A DNA stretch of 64,000 bases from assembly GCA_030248215.1 (NCBI GenBank), contig JASANG010000883.1, positions 124,001 through 188,000 on the forward strand, read 5' to 3'. Under the pieces are notes generated by a model, which worked only from the letters and a program-made list of their open reading frames with translations, was not told the origin of the DNA and ran no database searches. Within the stretch, counting starts at the first letter, position 1, and every line of letters begins with the position of its first letter. Shown here piece by piece: positions 1-11,600 of this stretch. This DNA is from Enoplolaimus lenunculus. Its lineage: Eukaryota > Nematoda > Enoplea > Enoplida > Thoracostomopsidae. The translations under genes and the position numbers were made by a program.

Positions 1-784
1 ATTCTGTACCTTCAATTTTTGCCGAATAATATGAAACCGAACCATTGATTGTAGTCCATTGATTGTAGTTTAGCTCTACAAAAGCAGTCTATCATCGCCA
101 ATTGCTCAAGCTAGATCAGTATTATAATGGTATACACAACTTATCTATGTAACTACAAAATTTGTAGCTCAGATAGGGTATAAAGCTGTCGTTCCGCCAG
201 GGTCCGGGACATCTTTAATAATTATATAGTAACTTTATTTCACAATTAAACTGGATGATTAAGCCACTTTGTGGCAAAACGAAACTATCCAATCTCACAA
301 TGATAATAATATTATCACAAACATAATAAACCGCAATAGTGTCAGCCATTATCCATAACGTCCACCGTATTATATATCTTCACAAACGATCAAAGACTAA
401 AATGACTGGGAAAATTATTCAACAATATATTGACAACTCACTTTCGTACGGCTCAGTGCGGGCTGGACCAGGGTGCGTATGGCCGGAACTGGTCACAAGG
501 CCTTTTTTCTGAGCCTAAAACAATATTTTAATGAACTAAAAATAATCTTTTAGCACCAAATCAATATCAGGGTGGCAACGATCCCACGATTTGACAAAAT
601 CTTGAGTCCGATTTAATATCCGGCAAACAATTGAAATGCGTATTGGTTCCGGCGTAAAAACGCTTTTATTTATGATTGTGGTGCAGAATATAAAAAAGTT
701 ATTTACAAGCGGACATATTAACATCTTGATGCGATTGCATTAATTCTGGGCACGTCAAGAAGCTCAATTAAAATAAAAAATTGC
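1..784. other. Intergenic, no gene seen
   Basis: AT-rich sequence on both strands with only short chance frames and no repeat family that recurs in the window. Confidence 0.5.
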
Positions 785-1852
785 AATGTGCCGATGCCGA
801 TTCCAATTTTAATACACGATAATTGAAAAACAGATAGGATACAAAATTACATCATGGAGCGAAGCTCGGAGTTTCGCGAAGCGTTTTATGTTTTGTACTT
901 GGGGGTCGAAAGGTGGATGTCCGTCCGTCCGTCCGAAATGAATCTCAGGAACGGCTGAACCGATTTTGATAAACTTTTTTGTTTGAAAACCAATTATCCA
1001 GGGGTGTTAACCTCGCATTGGGGTTTTGGGTTTTAAAATTTTAAGCTGTTTATTAGCTACAGGCTAATTTGCATAATTAATTAAGGCTAAATTAGGACTT
1101 TACACAATATTTCACTAATTATTACAGTTAGAAGCAATCTAATTTTATCATTAAAGGGTTTTTGTGTGCGAGGAATCTGCGTAGACTGTTTACAAACCTC
1201 CAAAACCGATAATTGAGCAGTTAGCTAATAGATAATTTGCATATTAGCATAGTTTATAAGGCTAAATTAGGACTTTTTACAATATTTCACTAATTATTAA
1301 GGTTAAAAGCAATATAATTACAGCACTAAAGGGTTTTTAGGTGCGAGGAATTTGAATAAACAGTTTACAAACATCCGAAACCGATAATTGAATAGTTAGC
1401 TAATAGCTAATTTGCATATTAGCTTAATTGACAAGACAAAACTAGGACTTTTTAAATTATTTCAATAATTATTAGGGTTTACTGAAGGTTTTTGGGTGCG
1501 AGTAATCTGAATAAATTGTTTACAAATCTCCAATTGAATAGTTAGCTAATAGCTAATTTGCATATTAGCTTAATTGACAAGACAAAATTAGTACTTTTTA
1601 AATTATTCCAAAAATTATTACGGTGGCTGAAGGGTTTTTGGGTGCGAGGAATCTGAGGAAATTGCTTACAAACCTCCAAAACCGATAAATTAATAGTTGG
1701 CTAATACTAATTTGCATATTTCCTTAATTGCTTACGTGTGTTCGAGCTTCGCTCAATAAATGTAGTCCCACTACGACTGGTTATATGCTAACACTTGAAC
1801 CCAAACGCTAAAAGTACCGATTATTATCAACTCCTATTAATCGGCACATCCC
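785..1852. mobile_element. hAT-type MITE (TAGGGATGTGCCGAT family) remnant split by the Helitron-like element
   Basis: Left part 785-851 starts GCAATGTGCCGATGCCGATT. Right part 1781-1852 ends TTAATCGGCACATCCC. The two parts belong to one reverse-oriented copy interrupted by 852-1780. Confidence 0.6.
852..1780 (+). mobile_element. Helitron-like non-autonomous element, apparently full length
   Basis: Starts TCATGGAGCGAAGCTCGG right after an A and ends with hairpin GTAGT-CCC-ACTAC, then GACTGG followed by T. Helitrons start with TC, end in a hairpin plus CTRR and insert between A and T, so all three hallmarks fit. GAGCGAAGCTC near the 5' end and GAGCTTCGCTC near the 3' end are inverted copies. 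Inside are four imperfect repeats of about 150-170 bases, each with GGGTTTTTGGGTGCGAGG. No coding region. It interrupts a hAT MITE remnant (785-1852). Confidence 0.7.
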
Positions 1853-2185
1853 GAATGAAAAATCTAAGCTATCAATAAATTTAATTATACTTGTGCGCGA
1901 CTCGAATAATATCGACAGTGTATCATCTGATCACGAAAGCTGCAAAACTTTTGGTATCGGCACATCTCTACCCACAAGTGTAGCAGAAATCAAAAATATC
2001 ACAAATAAAATATTCCAAATGCATCTAACCTCTGCTTTCAGAAACGTTTTGAATTCGCGATAATCTTCTGCGGAATTTATCAACGATGAACCAGTGTAAG
2101 AGGATTGGCCGGATCCACGTTTTTCTGAAACTTATTTGGTTGTTATATGTAAATGTGGAAAGATTCAAGTACAGAGTCATAGCTA

Positions 2186-2350
2186 GAGTTACATCCGAGA
2201 CCACTCCGGGAAATTAGTTATTCCGGGTATTTTCCCGAAAAAATTCCGGGTCCTGGTTTTCTCTTCAATAATTCCGTGTCCGTGTCCGGGTTTTCACAAC
2301 AAAGCATACCGGGTCCGGGTATTGCAAAATACCCGGACAAAATACCCGGA
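2186..2350. mobile_element. CCGGGTCCGGGT-family fragment
   Basis: Starts TAGAGTTACATCCGAGACC and carries ACCCGG/CCGGGT repeats. The terminus matches, inverted, the TTGCAACTCTA end at 4588. Confidence 0.5.
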
Positions 2351-2700
2351 GTAAAATTATCTTAGTGATTTTAACATCCCGCACCTATATGCTGAATAGT
2401 AACTGTATCGTACCTAAATTAAACAAATTACTTGCACAACTAACGCTAACTGTGTGAAATATATACATTAGAAACAGAACACTCCCAACATGTCTCTTAA
2501 GACAACTATCGCATGTAGTATGTAAAAGAAAAATGCAGAAGGAAAAAGTCGGTCAACAAGCTTCACCTTTGAGTACGTAATAAATAACCTACGCGAATAT
2601 AATTGGGCATTACGAATGCTTAATTAGAAATGGTTGGAATGGTCGGGATGCAGAGACATGACATGTCTCATTTTAAGTTATTAATTAGACATTTTACTTT

Positions 2701-3450
2701 AGTTTAGTGTCTTTGGTTCAAAGATTCTGGCTTCTCCACAGTGGGGGGCCAGCACTTCTCAAAATTTTCATTTTCCCCCAGCAAAAATTTTGCCGCCCCC
2801 CGGAAAGGCCCCCCGGCGAATTTTTGGCCGCCCCCCAGCAAAATGCCCTCCAAAATTTTTTTGCTGGGGGGCCCCAAGACTTTTCTAGGCCAAAAATTTT
2901 CAATGTTAAAACGTAAAGACCTGGACTTCTTTTGAGGCGGACATTCGGCAAAATATGATTTTATCTTACGCTGAGTACTCTTAATTTTTTAATAGCGTTA
3001 CAAATACCCGTAGTAACTAATACAATTCAATAATGAACTGAAAATAGCACAATTATATAAACACCGTTTCAGGGCATACAGCATTCAAAAGTACCTTACA
3101 GCAACAAGTTCAACCCGCCTGAGCCTTATGATAAACTGAAGCTGTGACTAATATATAAAATATATGTTAATCACAGTTTCAATTATAGATTATCTATATT
3201 TTATATAATTGTCCTTCTTTCAACTTCTGGTTAAGTTGTCAGTAATATTAGTTAAAATTATTGTTATTAGCGCTTGGGGGGAATTTTTGTCGTGTTGAGC
3301 GATGAGTAATCTTCAGTTGAGCTGGAAACACGGTCTGGGATGAAAAAATGGTCCAAAAAGTCGGTTTTCAAAATTTTAAGCCTGCCCCCCAGGACCCCCC
3401 AGATCATCTGGGGGTCCCCCAGGAGAACTGCCCCCCAGCAAAATCAGCTG
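2701..3450. repeat. C/G-run repeat region (CCCCCCAGCAAAA motifs)
   Basis: At 2740-2900 and 3270-3450, runs of CCCCCC or GGGGGG alternate with AAAATTTT tracts, e.g. GCTGGGGGGCCCC facing GGGGGGCCAGC. This looks like one family of imperfect palindromic repeats. The short frames across it are by-products of the runs. The DNA between the two blocks is AT-rich and featureless. Confidence 0.45.
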
Positions 3451-3459
3451 CCCTAATAT

Positions 3460-3650
3460 ATCCATGTGATGTATGCTTGCTCCTGTACAAACGCGCTGAC
3501 ATATAGTCGACACCCGGTAGTATAAACAAAGCACTCGAGGAACTGTGCTGCGTTGCGTGTGATAGGGGTAGAGCGTTCGCTAAAGAACGCGTAGCTTAGC
3601 TTGATAGTTCGAACCCACCCTGCGCTGCGCCAGCTATAATTTTTGCTTTA
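3460..3650 (+). repeat. Partial tRNA-containing repeat
   Basis: CATATAGTCGACAC of the leader, then GCGTGTGATAGGGGTAGAGCG and a B box GATAGTTCGAACCC. Decayed relative of 4688-4950. Confidence 0.55.
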
Positions 3651-4370
3651 TTTATGTAATTTTTGCGCTAATAAGGCAGGGAAACTGTTATCTCTTTTGC
3701 GTTTGCTCTTGAGAAAATTGATTAAATGCGCCGTTCTCAAAAATTATAAGCTTTTATAGTTGTTAGGATTTGAGTATTCGCAGTTGTAATGTATCCTATC
3801 TGTTCTTTAAACACTGTGTATTAAACTTGAAATACGCATCGGCATCGATATATCTTCAAAATAATCGGTATCAGTATCGGGAAAAAATTTTGGTATTGGC
3901 ACATCCTTACTAAGGAAGGATAGTACCTTTGTTATGATACTTTAAATAATTTTTGTCAATGACATTAGTCGCTTCGCATTACATACATCGATATAGCTTC
4001 AAAATAATCGGTATCGGTATCGGGAAAAAATTTTGGTATTGGCTAGAGATGTGCCGATTAATCGGCATCGGTATCGGTAATTACCGATTCTTTGCCGATA
4101 CTTTGTGCACGTAACAATCAGTTGGAATGCTATCAATTTCATTTATGGGCGCATACCAGTGTGTCTGCTACGGAAATTGTTACCTCTCTTACGTTTTTGC
4201 TTGAAAAACTTAATTGAAATTAACCGTTGTTATAAAATTATAATCGTTTATTATTGTTAGAGTTTAAGCCTTCATATAATAATGTAATGTAGTATTCTAT
4301 CTGTTTATTAAGCATGGTTTAGTAAAGTTGGAATCGGCATCGGTTCGGCATCGGCAAAATTTGTTTAGTT
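3640..4370. mobile_element. Two degraded TAGGGATGTGCCGAT-family MITE fragments
   Basis: ATCGGTATC runs and GGTATTGGCACATCC at about 3840-3908, and AGAGATGTGCCGATTAATCG from 4034 to about 4370, share the family interior (GTGTCTG, TTACCTCTCTTACGTTT, TAATCGTTTATTATTG). Confidence 0.6.
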
Positions 4371-4379
4371 TTAAGTAAT

Positions 4380-4588
4380 AATAATTCCGGGCTCGGGTTT
4401 GCTCGGAAAATAACTACGGGTCTGGGTCCGGGTTTGCATTCTTAAAAATTCCTAGTCCGGGACCGGGTTTTTCTTCCACAAATATCCGGGTCCGGGTCCG
4501 GGTTTTTCTTTCACTAAAAACCGGGTCCGGGTTTTTCTTTCACTAAAAACCGGGTCCGGGTATTTATTTTTAAATGTTGCAACTCTAG
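4380..4588. mobile_element. CCGGGTCCGGGT-family fragment with right terminus
   Basis: Repeated CCGGGTCCGGGTTTTTCTTT units (two adjacent copies near 4505-4560), ending AAATGTTGCAACTCTA. The other end of this family is seen at 2186. Confidence 0.5.
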
Positions 4589-4687
4589 ACATATTATATA
4601 GTATACACAGGAAATGATCAAATTACGATGAATGCTTTTAACCAAATGTTCAAATGCAAGCATTTAATCATTGCAAATATACTGTCT

Positions 4688-5274
4688 GTAAGCATGTGAG
4701 ACATGCTTGTCCGTTATGTGCACACGCAATATAGTGCAGTGCAGTGTATGTATGCTAGCTGGCAGCATACGGTCGACACATATAGTCGACGCAAAATGCA
4801 GTTGGAAAGGCGGGCCGCGTGGCGCAGTGGTAGAGTGTTCGCTTAAGCATCTGTAGGCTGAGAGTTCGATCTCCGCTCTGGAGGCCCGATTTTTCAGCTG
4901 CTTAGTAAAAAGGTGTGAAGTCCTGGGTCCTACCTAGACTGACACTGTCAACGTTAAGACACAAACCTAGAATATGAATACCTAACAGGCCGTCAAACTT
5001 CCGCCATACACACATAACTGTCAGTCACGGTAGGAACCTACCGGGACATCAGACCTTTTTAGTAAGCAGCTGGAACAGCAGGCGCACCAAACGGGATTTA
5101 ACTTCACGCCTGCGGCATCTAACGCAAACGCTCTACAACTGCGCTACGCAGCCCGCCTCTCCAACTATCTTTATAGTCGACCATATATGTCAACAGTATC
5201 CTGTCGGCAGGCATGCATACAGATTAATGCAAATATTGCATATGCTCTCGGACAATTATGTCTCACATACTTAC
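4688..5274. repeat. Inverted pair of hairpin-headed, tRNA-containing repeats
   Basis: 4688-4950 (plus) and 5018-5274 (minus) are head-out inverted copies of one repeat, separated by about 68 bases. Both start GTAAG(C/T)ATGTGAGACAT, both contain the tRNA-like GGC-GCAGTGG and TTCGATC boxes, and both end with CAGCTGCTTA plus GACTGAC. The whole behaves as a 587-bp palindrome. Confidence 0.8.
4812..4890 (+). repeat. tRNA-like module in the repeat at 4688-4950
   Basis: A box TGGCGCAGTGGTAGAGTG and B box GAGTTCGATCTCC at tRNA spacing. The acceptor arms pair only partly (GGGCC with GGCCC), so this is a tRNA-derived module, not a working tRNA gene. Confidence 0.7.
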
Positions 5275-6204
5275 ACTATCGAAACTTACTGTCCACAAAA
5301 TCTTGAAGAGTAACAAAATACAACGTAGAGAATCTAAATATATCGTTCGGTTGCGTACGTAAAACTTCTCGTGAAAGAGAAGTAAGCAACTGCTGAAATC
5401 CTGGAGGAACTAGATACTTTCCAGATACAGTCACATGTTCTGACTGCTTTGTACTTTTCGATGCGTCCACATCTAATTGTCGCTGATGACTTATCATAAC
5501 TTTAAGCTGCTTGCAACATAGAATAATGAAATAAGTATAAATATGTATTTACGTATAAATTTATATAACTGCAGTCTTAATAATAAAGTAGGAAAACAAT
5601 GTATATGAAAGTAAATAAATAATGATCTGGACAATCTGGTTCCGCTATAATAACTGCCAAAAACCGTTACCTCAATATCCAGTACCGGTTTCCGGTAAAT
5701 TAACATAGGGTTGCACCCTAATGCGCAGTCAAACCAATTACACACAGTTCATATAAATATCTTGCAGAAAAATCGAAAAATTTGGCGTGTGAATAACCTA
5801 GCTACGTATATTTCTTTTTGACAATAACTTGAAACTTGATAAACTTTCTTTTAATGCTTTCTAAACATAGAGTGGACTATGACCAACTTAGAAGAATTTG
5901 CATGCGTAAACCTGTACACAGTCTTAGCATGCGTATGCACTATAGATGGAAACCGCATATGAAAAATATCCAGATACGTATCCGAAAAGAAATATGTATC
6001 CGGATATCCGCCTGATATCTGGAATGCTATTATGTAAAATTTTTTTGAAATAATTTGCATTGTTTCACCACTGGCGCTATACTTTTAATAGTCCGTCACC
6101 GTAGGGATGTGGCACTGTACTTTCAAATCTTAAAAATTTAAAATATTTGAAATCATCAGGGGAAGGTTACGTGGACTATTGTGCAATCACCACTTTTTCT
6201 ACAT

Positions 6205-6525
6205 AGGAGTAACCGGGCATTTGTTTCCGTTTCCGTTTCCGGTAAAAATCTGTGTCCGTTTTCGTTTTCGTTATAGAAATAACGAAAATTTTATATTTTA
6301 CCTTCAAAATTTGCAATAAATCACGTATATATCTAGCAACTTTTCATTTACAGGTATTAAATAGCTGCAATTATTTGCATTGTAAAAATTACAAAATGCA
6401 TCAATTACTTGAAGCATTTTTTTTAAATTTTAGAAAGACCGATGAATATTTGCACACCTCTATTGTGCTGGCCGATACGTAAAACATTTTTTCCGATATT
6501 TTTACTATCCGTTTACACAATTTTT
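6205..6525. mobile_element. Degraded MITE of the CCGTTTCCG family
   Basis: GTTTCCGTTTCCGTTTCC at the left and TTTTTACTATCCGTTTACAC at the right bracket an AT-rich interior like 31378-31720. A further right-end fragment lies at 7488-7529 (ACTATCCGTTTACACCCTG). Confidence 0.5.
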
Positions 6526-7394
6526 TCCACTGAACGGGACGTTGACTTGCTGGTTAATACACAAGTTTTTGAAAAGAAACGTCCTCGTTGGTTAATCATT
6601 AACTAATCAGTGAACCACCTAATAATGCTAGCAGAGTTGTAAAATATTGTCCCCCACTCCTTGGGCCGGTGTCTAAAAACGATGCTGCAATCAGGGCCCG
6701 ATGACAACACACACCATGTACTTCTAGGCAGCGGGATTAGTCCTGACAGTGTTCCAAGGGAGTAGGGACAAAACAAAGTCCCTCGGTAGGAAAACTGACA
6801 AAATGCAGACTCTCGGTACAGCGTTGTTTCAAAGAAATAAATTTTTAATTTTTGTGCACAGCTTCTGCTAAAACAAATGTACAATATTCCATTTCAACTG
6901 CGTCTCGTAACAGTGCTTAGGACATTTATTGCACTGTGTACTGTGAGTGCAGCGACATTATGCAGATGTCGGTTTTGTCCTTGGACTCCGCAGAGACTAG
7001 TTCTAAATATATCATCGTTTCAAGAGTTCTTGAAAATGACATAGGTCCTTTACCCAGACCTGGGCAATTTAGTACGTAGATAACCCATAAAGAACAAGTG
7101 CAGCAGTATCCCATAAGCTTAACTGAAGACAGTTTGATGGTTAATTAGTTAATTTTAGCCAATATCTGCAATATGTTGTTAAGTTGTTTGGTTTTATGTT
7201 AATTTACTACGAAATTTCGGAAATTCTTTCCTGCAAAATGTGACAAAACTAAACGATACGCGCTAAACAGATAAATTTTGCAACATTATGCAAAATTTTA
7301 CAACCGAAATTACTGGAACCTCCGCAAAAATTCTACTGGAGCCCGAGGCCGATATTCTGCCGGAGACGGGAGACAGACCTCCGGTTGTACCCTG

Positions 7395-8245
7395 TTATAG
7401 TCATTTTTGCAACGCTTATGCTTAGGCTTAGAAATACGTTTGACCTACTGGTACCCCCTTAAAGTAACAATGGCCTTGATCGCTACTTATCCATTTCCGT
7501 TGTTTTTACTATCCGTTTACACCCTGATAACCTTGCATTATCGCTCAAGCTTTTGATACGAGACAAATAAACGTTTAATTCAAAGGCTGGTTGCAGTACC
7601 TATGTATCAATAACGAGGATCGGCGGTGGGCGGGTTAAATTACAACAAATAACAGTCAGTAACCGAATAACGGGAGGTACCTTGTATAGAGAGGTCAAAT
7701 ATTCAGTCCCCTCTTATTCGGGTCACTAGGGTACACTATCAAAATGTTTTCGTTATTTTCGTCGTTCTTTTAGCAGGGTGCAACCAGGGGTGAAAAACGA
7801 GCCGAAGTGAAATTTTATGTAGCTAAAATGTTTGTTTTAAATTTCAATGTTTAGTGTTGAAATTTGACGCCTACCTGAAATTCCAACTATATACACACGT
7901 TAATCAGTGGAAAGATTAATCTGGGACGTAATCAGAAGGCAATTACTTACGTTAATCAAAACAACAGAGGCGAACTAATTTGCGCCGGATGGAAAATATT
8001 TTGACGGATGCCGCAATATTCATGCAGTTGAAACTTAGAAGGTACGTTCACAATAATTTTGTCAACGGTGCCACAACCTCGTTATAGCCCTGGGCTATCA
8101 CAAAATTTCATCTTCTATATATTTATATTCTTAACACACATGTGTTTATGTTTGTTGTGAAACTTCATACCAGCAAACTAGGCTTAGGCTTAGGAACTCA
8201 TTTTTGCAACGCTTAGGCTTAGGAATACGCTTAATCTACCGTTAC
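7395..8245. mobile_element. Two CTTAGG C-type right-end fragments
   Basis: 7395-7475 and 8165-8245 both read TTTTTGCAACGCTTAGGCTTAGG-like sequence, then AATACG, TACTG/TACCG and a GGCC-like end. The 700 bases between them hold a 5'-truncated TA-flanked MITE (7532-7731) and nothing else recognised. Confidence 0.5.
7532..7731. mobile_element. TA-flanked MITE, truncated copy
   Basis: TTGCATTATCGCTCAAGC to CTCTTATTCGGGTCACTAGG. Half of the family sequence in reverse order. Confidence 0.7.
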
Positions 8246-8640
8246 GCCTTTGCCACTGATTAAAGCGTTTATATTGATGGAAAAAAATGCAACGCTAAAA
8301 AGCATTTGCTCAATAGCGTTTCGCTATGTTAGCTAACCATTTCAAAGTTTCTCCACGTACCAAACAGCGTTCTGAAACATGCAGTTTGAAAGGCGAGCAC
8401 GTTTTGAATAGTACTTTATTTTTGATATGACTGTTCAATTGGTCGCTCAAGGACTTAAACAAACAATCCTGTTTAGGTTGCGCGTTGTCAAATAAAATGA
8501 TAAACTGAGAGGAGTTGTAACAATAAAACAATACAATAAATGAACAAATAAGTGACATCCTAGCTATTATAAAAAGGCGCAGAAATCCATAAAACTATTT
8601 ATGTACAAATAAGTCTGTTATTTCAAAACCTGTACTTTTC

Positions 8641-8646
8641 TTTATT
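8641..8646 (-). promoter_or_regulatory. AATAAA overlapping the stop codon of the FLASH-like gene
   Basis: The last codons read CGA CAA TAA AG, so AATAAA spans the final Gln codon and the stop. If used, the 3' UTR would be only about 15-30 bases. The next AATAAA on this strand is at 8412-8417, giving a more usual 3' UTR, so this hexamer may be chance. Confidence 0.3.
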
Positions 8647-11600
8647 GTCGTTCGAGTTTGCTTCTTACAACAGCCATACGTTTGTAAAGTTGCGCTTCGT
8701 CTTCTGGTGACAACAATTTCTGTCCAGTAATCGACTGAATAAAAGTGGGCTGCTCTTCCACGCTCGAAAAATAGCATTCGTTGTTATTGCTGCTGCAACT
8801 ATCTTCTCCACAATCCGATAAATCAATAACATTAACCTGATCCATTATAGATACAGCTTGCTCAATAGTGTTTCCATTACTTCTCGTACTACTACGACAC
8901 GTCATACTGTCATTTCTATTATTATTATTATTGTTATTATTACTATTATTATTAGTATTATTATTATAATTATTATTATCATTATTATTATTATTATTAT
9001 TACCTTGGCCAGATGTTCCAAAACCGGTGCCAACAAATATTGAACTGTTACTCACGACCCCCCAGTTCTCATTTTTACCACGCAAGCCACCTTCTTTTTC
9101 AATAACCTCCTGCTCATCAATGCTATCCTGGTCACCCTCAGCACAACTACTTTCAGAATCCGAAAAACCGAAATCGACCGAAATCGTGACGTCACCGGTC
9201 CAATTGTCGTCAAATTTGTGTTCAAAAGATTTTCTCCTACCATTCGAACGGCTGTGTGAATTTTTATTGCCATTCTCTTCCGAACGGAAGGAACACTTAG
9301 TCGACCGAGGATCCGCAGTAGAGCTAGTCGGAGTTATACGGTGCCCAATTTCACTAACCGCTACCTTAGTGCCATTAACTTTCCGTTTGTTGCCGTCGAC
9401 CTTGTGTTTAAATTCAATCGTATCTTCCAATTTTCTCATACCGGTGACCATAGTAGAATCACGGGATATATTTTTTGCTTTAAGCGCAGACGACTTCATC
9501 GATATAAGATGCTGTTTATTGTTACGTTTCGGCGTTTTCTTTTCGAAGTTACACAAATTTTGTCCGGGCAACAAATTGGCGGTCATTGAATTAATGCGAT
9601 CTACCGTATAATGTTTATCCATTTCTTGAAGACGTTGCACTAAATTGAAGCCAGATCCACTGGAGTTCCTGGTTTTAGAGGGACTGGCTTTCGCATAACT
9701 GTCATCAGGTCCATTTGTGGAATTATCAATAGAGCGATTATTCGTTTTACGAGGAGTGGCATTACGAATCTTATCAGCAGTGTCTCTACATGCAGAAACA
9801 GCGATCATATTATCCATGTTGCCAGCAGGGTTTTTTTGCATACCTTCAGCAATAAGTACCGAGTCCTTTTCACAAGCTCCATGAGGCGCACATATTGCGG
9901 AAATTTCAGCACCTTTGGTTTTACGAGACTTAAATTTCTTTAAATCGTTTTCACTATTTAAAATCTTGATACTATTAGATCTTATAGCATCCTCATATAC
10001 AGTGGAATGTTTTGAACTGATATTACCTAAGTCATTCGACTTACCAACAGCAGTCTTGCTTGCATCGATGGCGTGTTCTTTCAAAGGACGACTACTTTTG
10101 ATTTGAATCACTGTTGAATTAGATGCCTGAATTGTACCGGGTTGGCTCCTTTGTTCCGAAATCCGCTTTGAATTGCGCTCAGCTGGTGCTTGCACGGCAT
10201 GACGCTCAGACTTTCCACTCGATATATTATCTGGCTTTTTCCTACCAATTTCTGTGGTAACAGTATCTGAAAGCGTTCTGCTTTTTGTAACCAATCTCTG
10301 TGATGAAACATTACGTTTGTTCGTGGTTTCATTTTCCGCACATTTCGTCGTAGATTTCGTATCATAAACGCTAGCTCTATTTGTCCCAGACGTTTTGTGC
10401 GCACTGGGTAAATTTTTCTGCATCGATATTTCACCACTTTGTGAGGTACTCACACCGGCTTCCCAATCGGTCATAGTTCCGACAGATGCTCGCGGGCGGC
10501 TTCTATAAAAACACGGCAGCGATGCGTCTCTGTTACCTGAGCTGACTTCCTGCTCGTTCAAATTGGAATATTCAAATACTGGGTATTTTCTCGTTAGCTC
10601 TTGAAGAACTGAATCGATTTCAACGTTGCTTTCTATTGCATCAAGCATTTCAATGCTAAGTTTGTTAAATGGCAAACTGCAATTGGGTTGCGGAACACGA
10701 TTGAGCACGATTTCATGCGAACACTTAGTAACGTTCCGTTTTGCCGGATGCAGCTGTTTTCGTCTTGCTGTTCTATTTGTTGTGTCTGCCCAAATCCAGC
10801 TCGGGTTATTTGGGAAGGCAATGGGTGTTGCAACCACAACCTCATCTACTTTTCGTTTCTGAATTGTCGATATACTACGCACCGAATTCATAGTATCCTG
10901 CGGTTTTATTTCAGGCACCGTTTGTTTGCCAGATTTAGGCTCACGTTGCTTACAACCAGAAGCAACTTTCCGAGAGTTATTCGTTTTGGAACTACCATTT
11001 GTTTGGTTTGACTCACCTTTTTGACTCGAACGACTAGTTTTATTGACTGTGGTCTTTGTAAATTGTTTCTTGACATGAGCAGGCTTCAAACGTTCAACCG
11101 AACTAGGTTTCTTTCCAGTTCCAATTTTAACAGCACATTTTTCATTTTTCGACTCAACCCTTGCCGTCTCTGGTAAAATATTCAACACAGGCGGACTTTC
11201 AAAAGTTATAATGTTGACAAATTCAGACTCCAAACCTGACTCTGATCCTACAGTTGCAACTTTTCCGAAGTTATCAGTTTTAGTACTATCATTGGGTTGG
11301 ATTGATCCAGACTTTGAAAGCGAACGACTAATTTCACTGACTGTAGTGTTTGTAGCAGGTTTCTTCACTTCAGTAGGCCTTAAACGTTCAACAGAACTAC
11401 TTTTCTTTCCAGTTTCAATTTCATCGGCACCGTTTTCATTTTTCGACCCAACCCTTTTTATCTCTGATGGAATATTCACTCCAGGCGGACTTTCAAGAGT
11501 TACAATATCGACCAATTCAGAGTGTGAACTTGACTCTGACTCTGACCCCCACAGTATTCTACGAACCGGTGTCTCAAATTTACCTGCAGGTGGCTTTATT

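Larger units (their letters stand above)
5275..8640. other. Intergenic tract downstream of the FLASH-like gene
   Basis: Holds the fragments listed separately (6205-6525, 7395-8245, 7532-7731). The rest is AT-rich with small frames that show no domain, no splice logic and no repeat signature. The 3' UTR of the minus-strand gene should occupy roughly 8400-8640. Confidence 0.45.

Noticed and set aside
4812-4890. A functional tRNA gene at 4812-4890 or 49040-49125
   Set aside because: A and B boxes are present but acceptor and anticodon arms do not pair well and the module is repeated within a larger family.
9027-9611. 194-codon and other plus-strand frames at 9027-12641 and 15575-15922
   Set aside because: Antisense shadows of the long coding exons of the FLASH-like gene.
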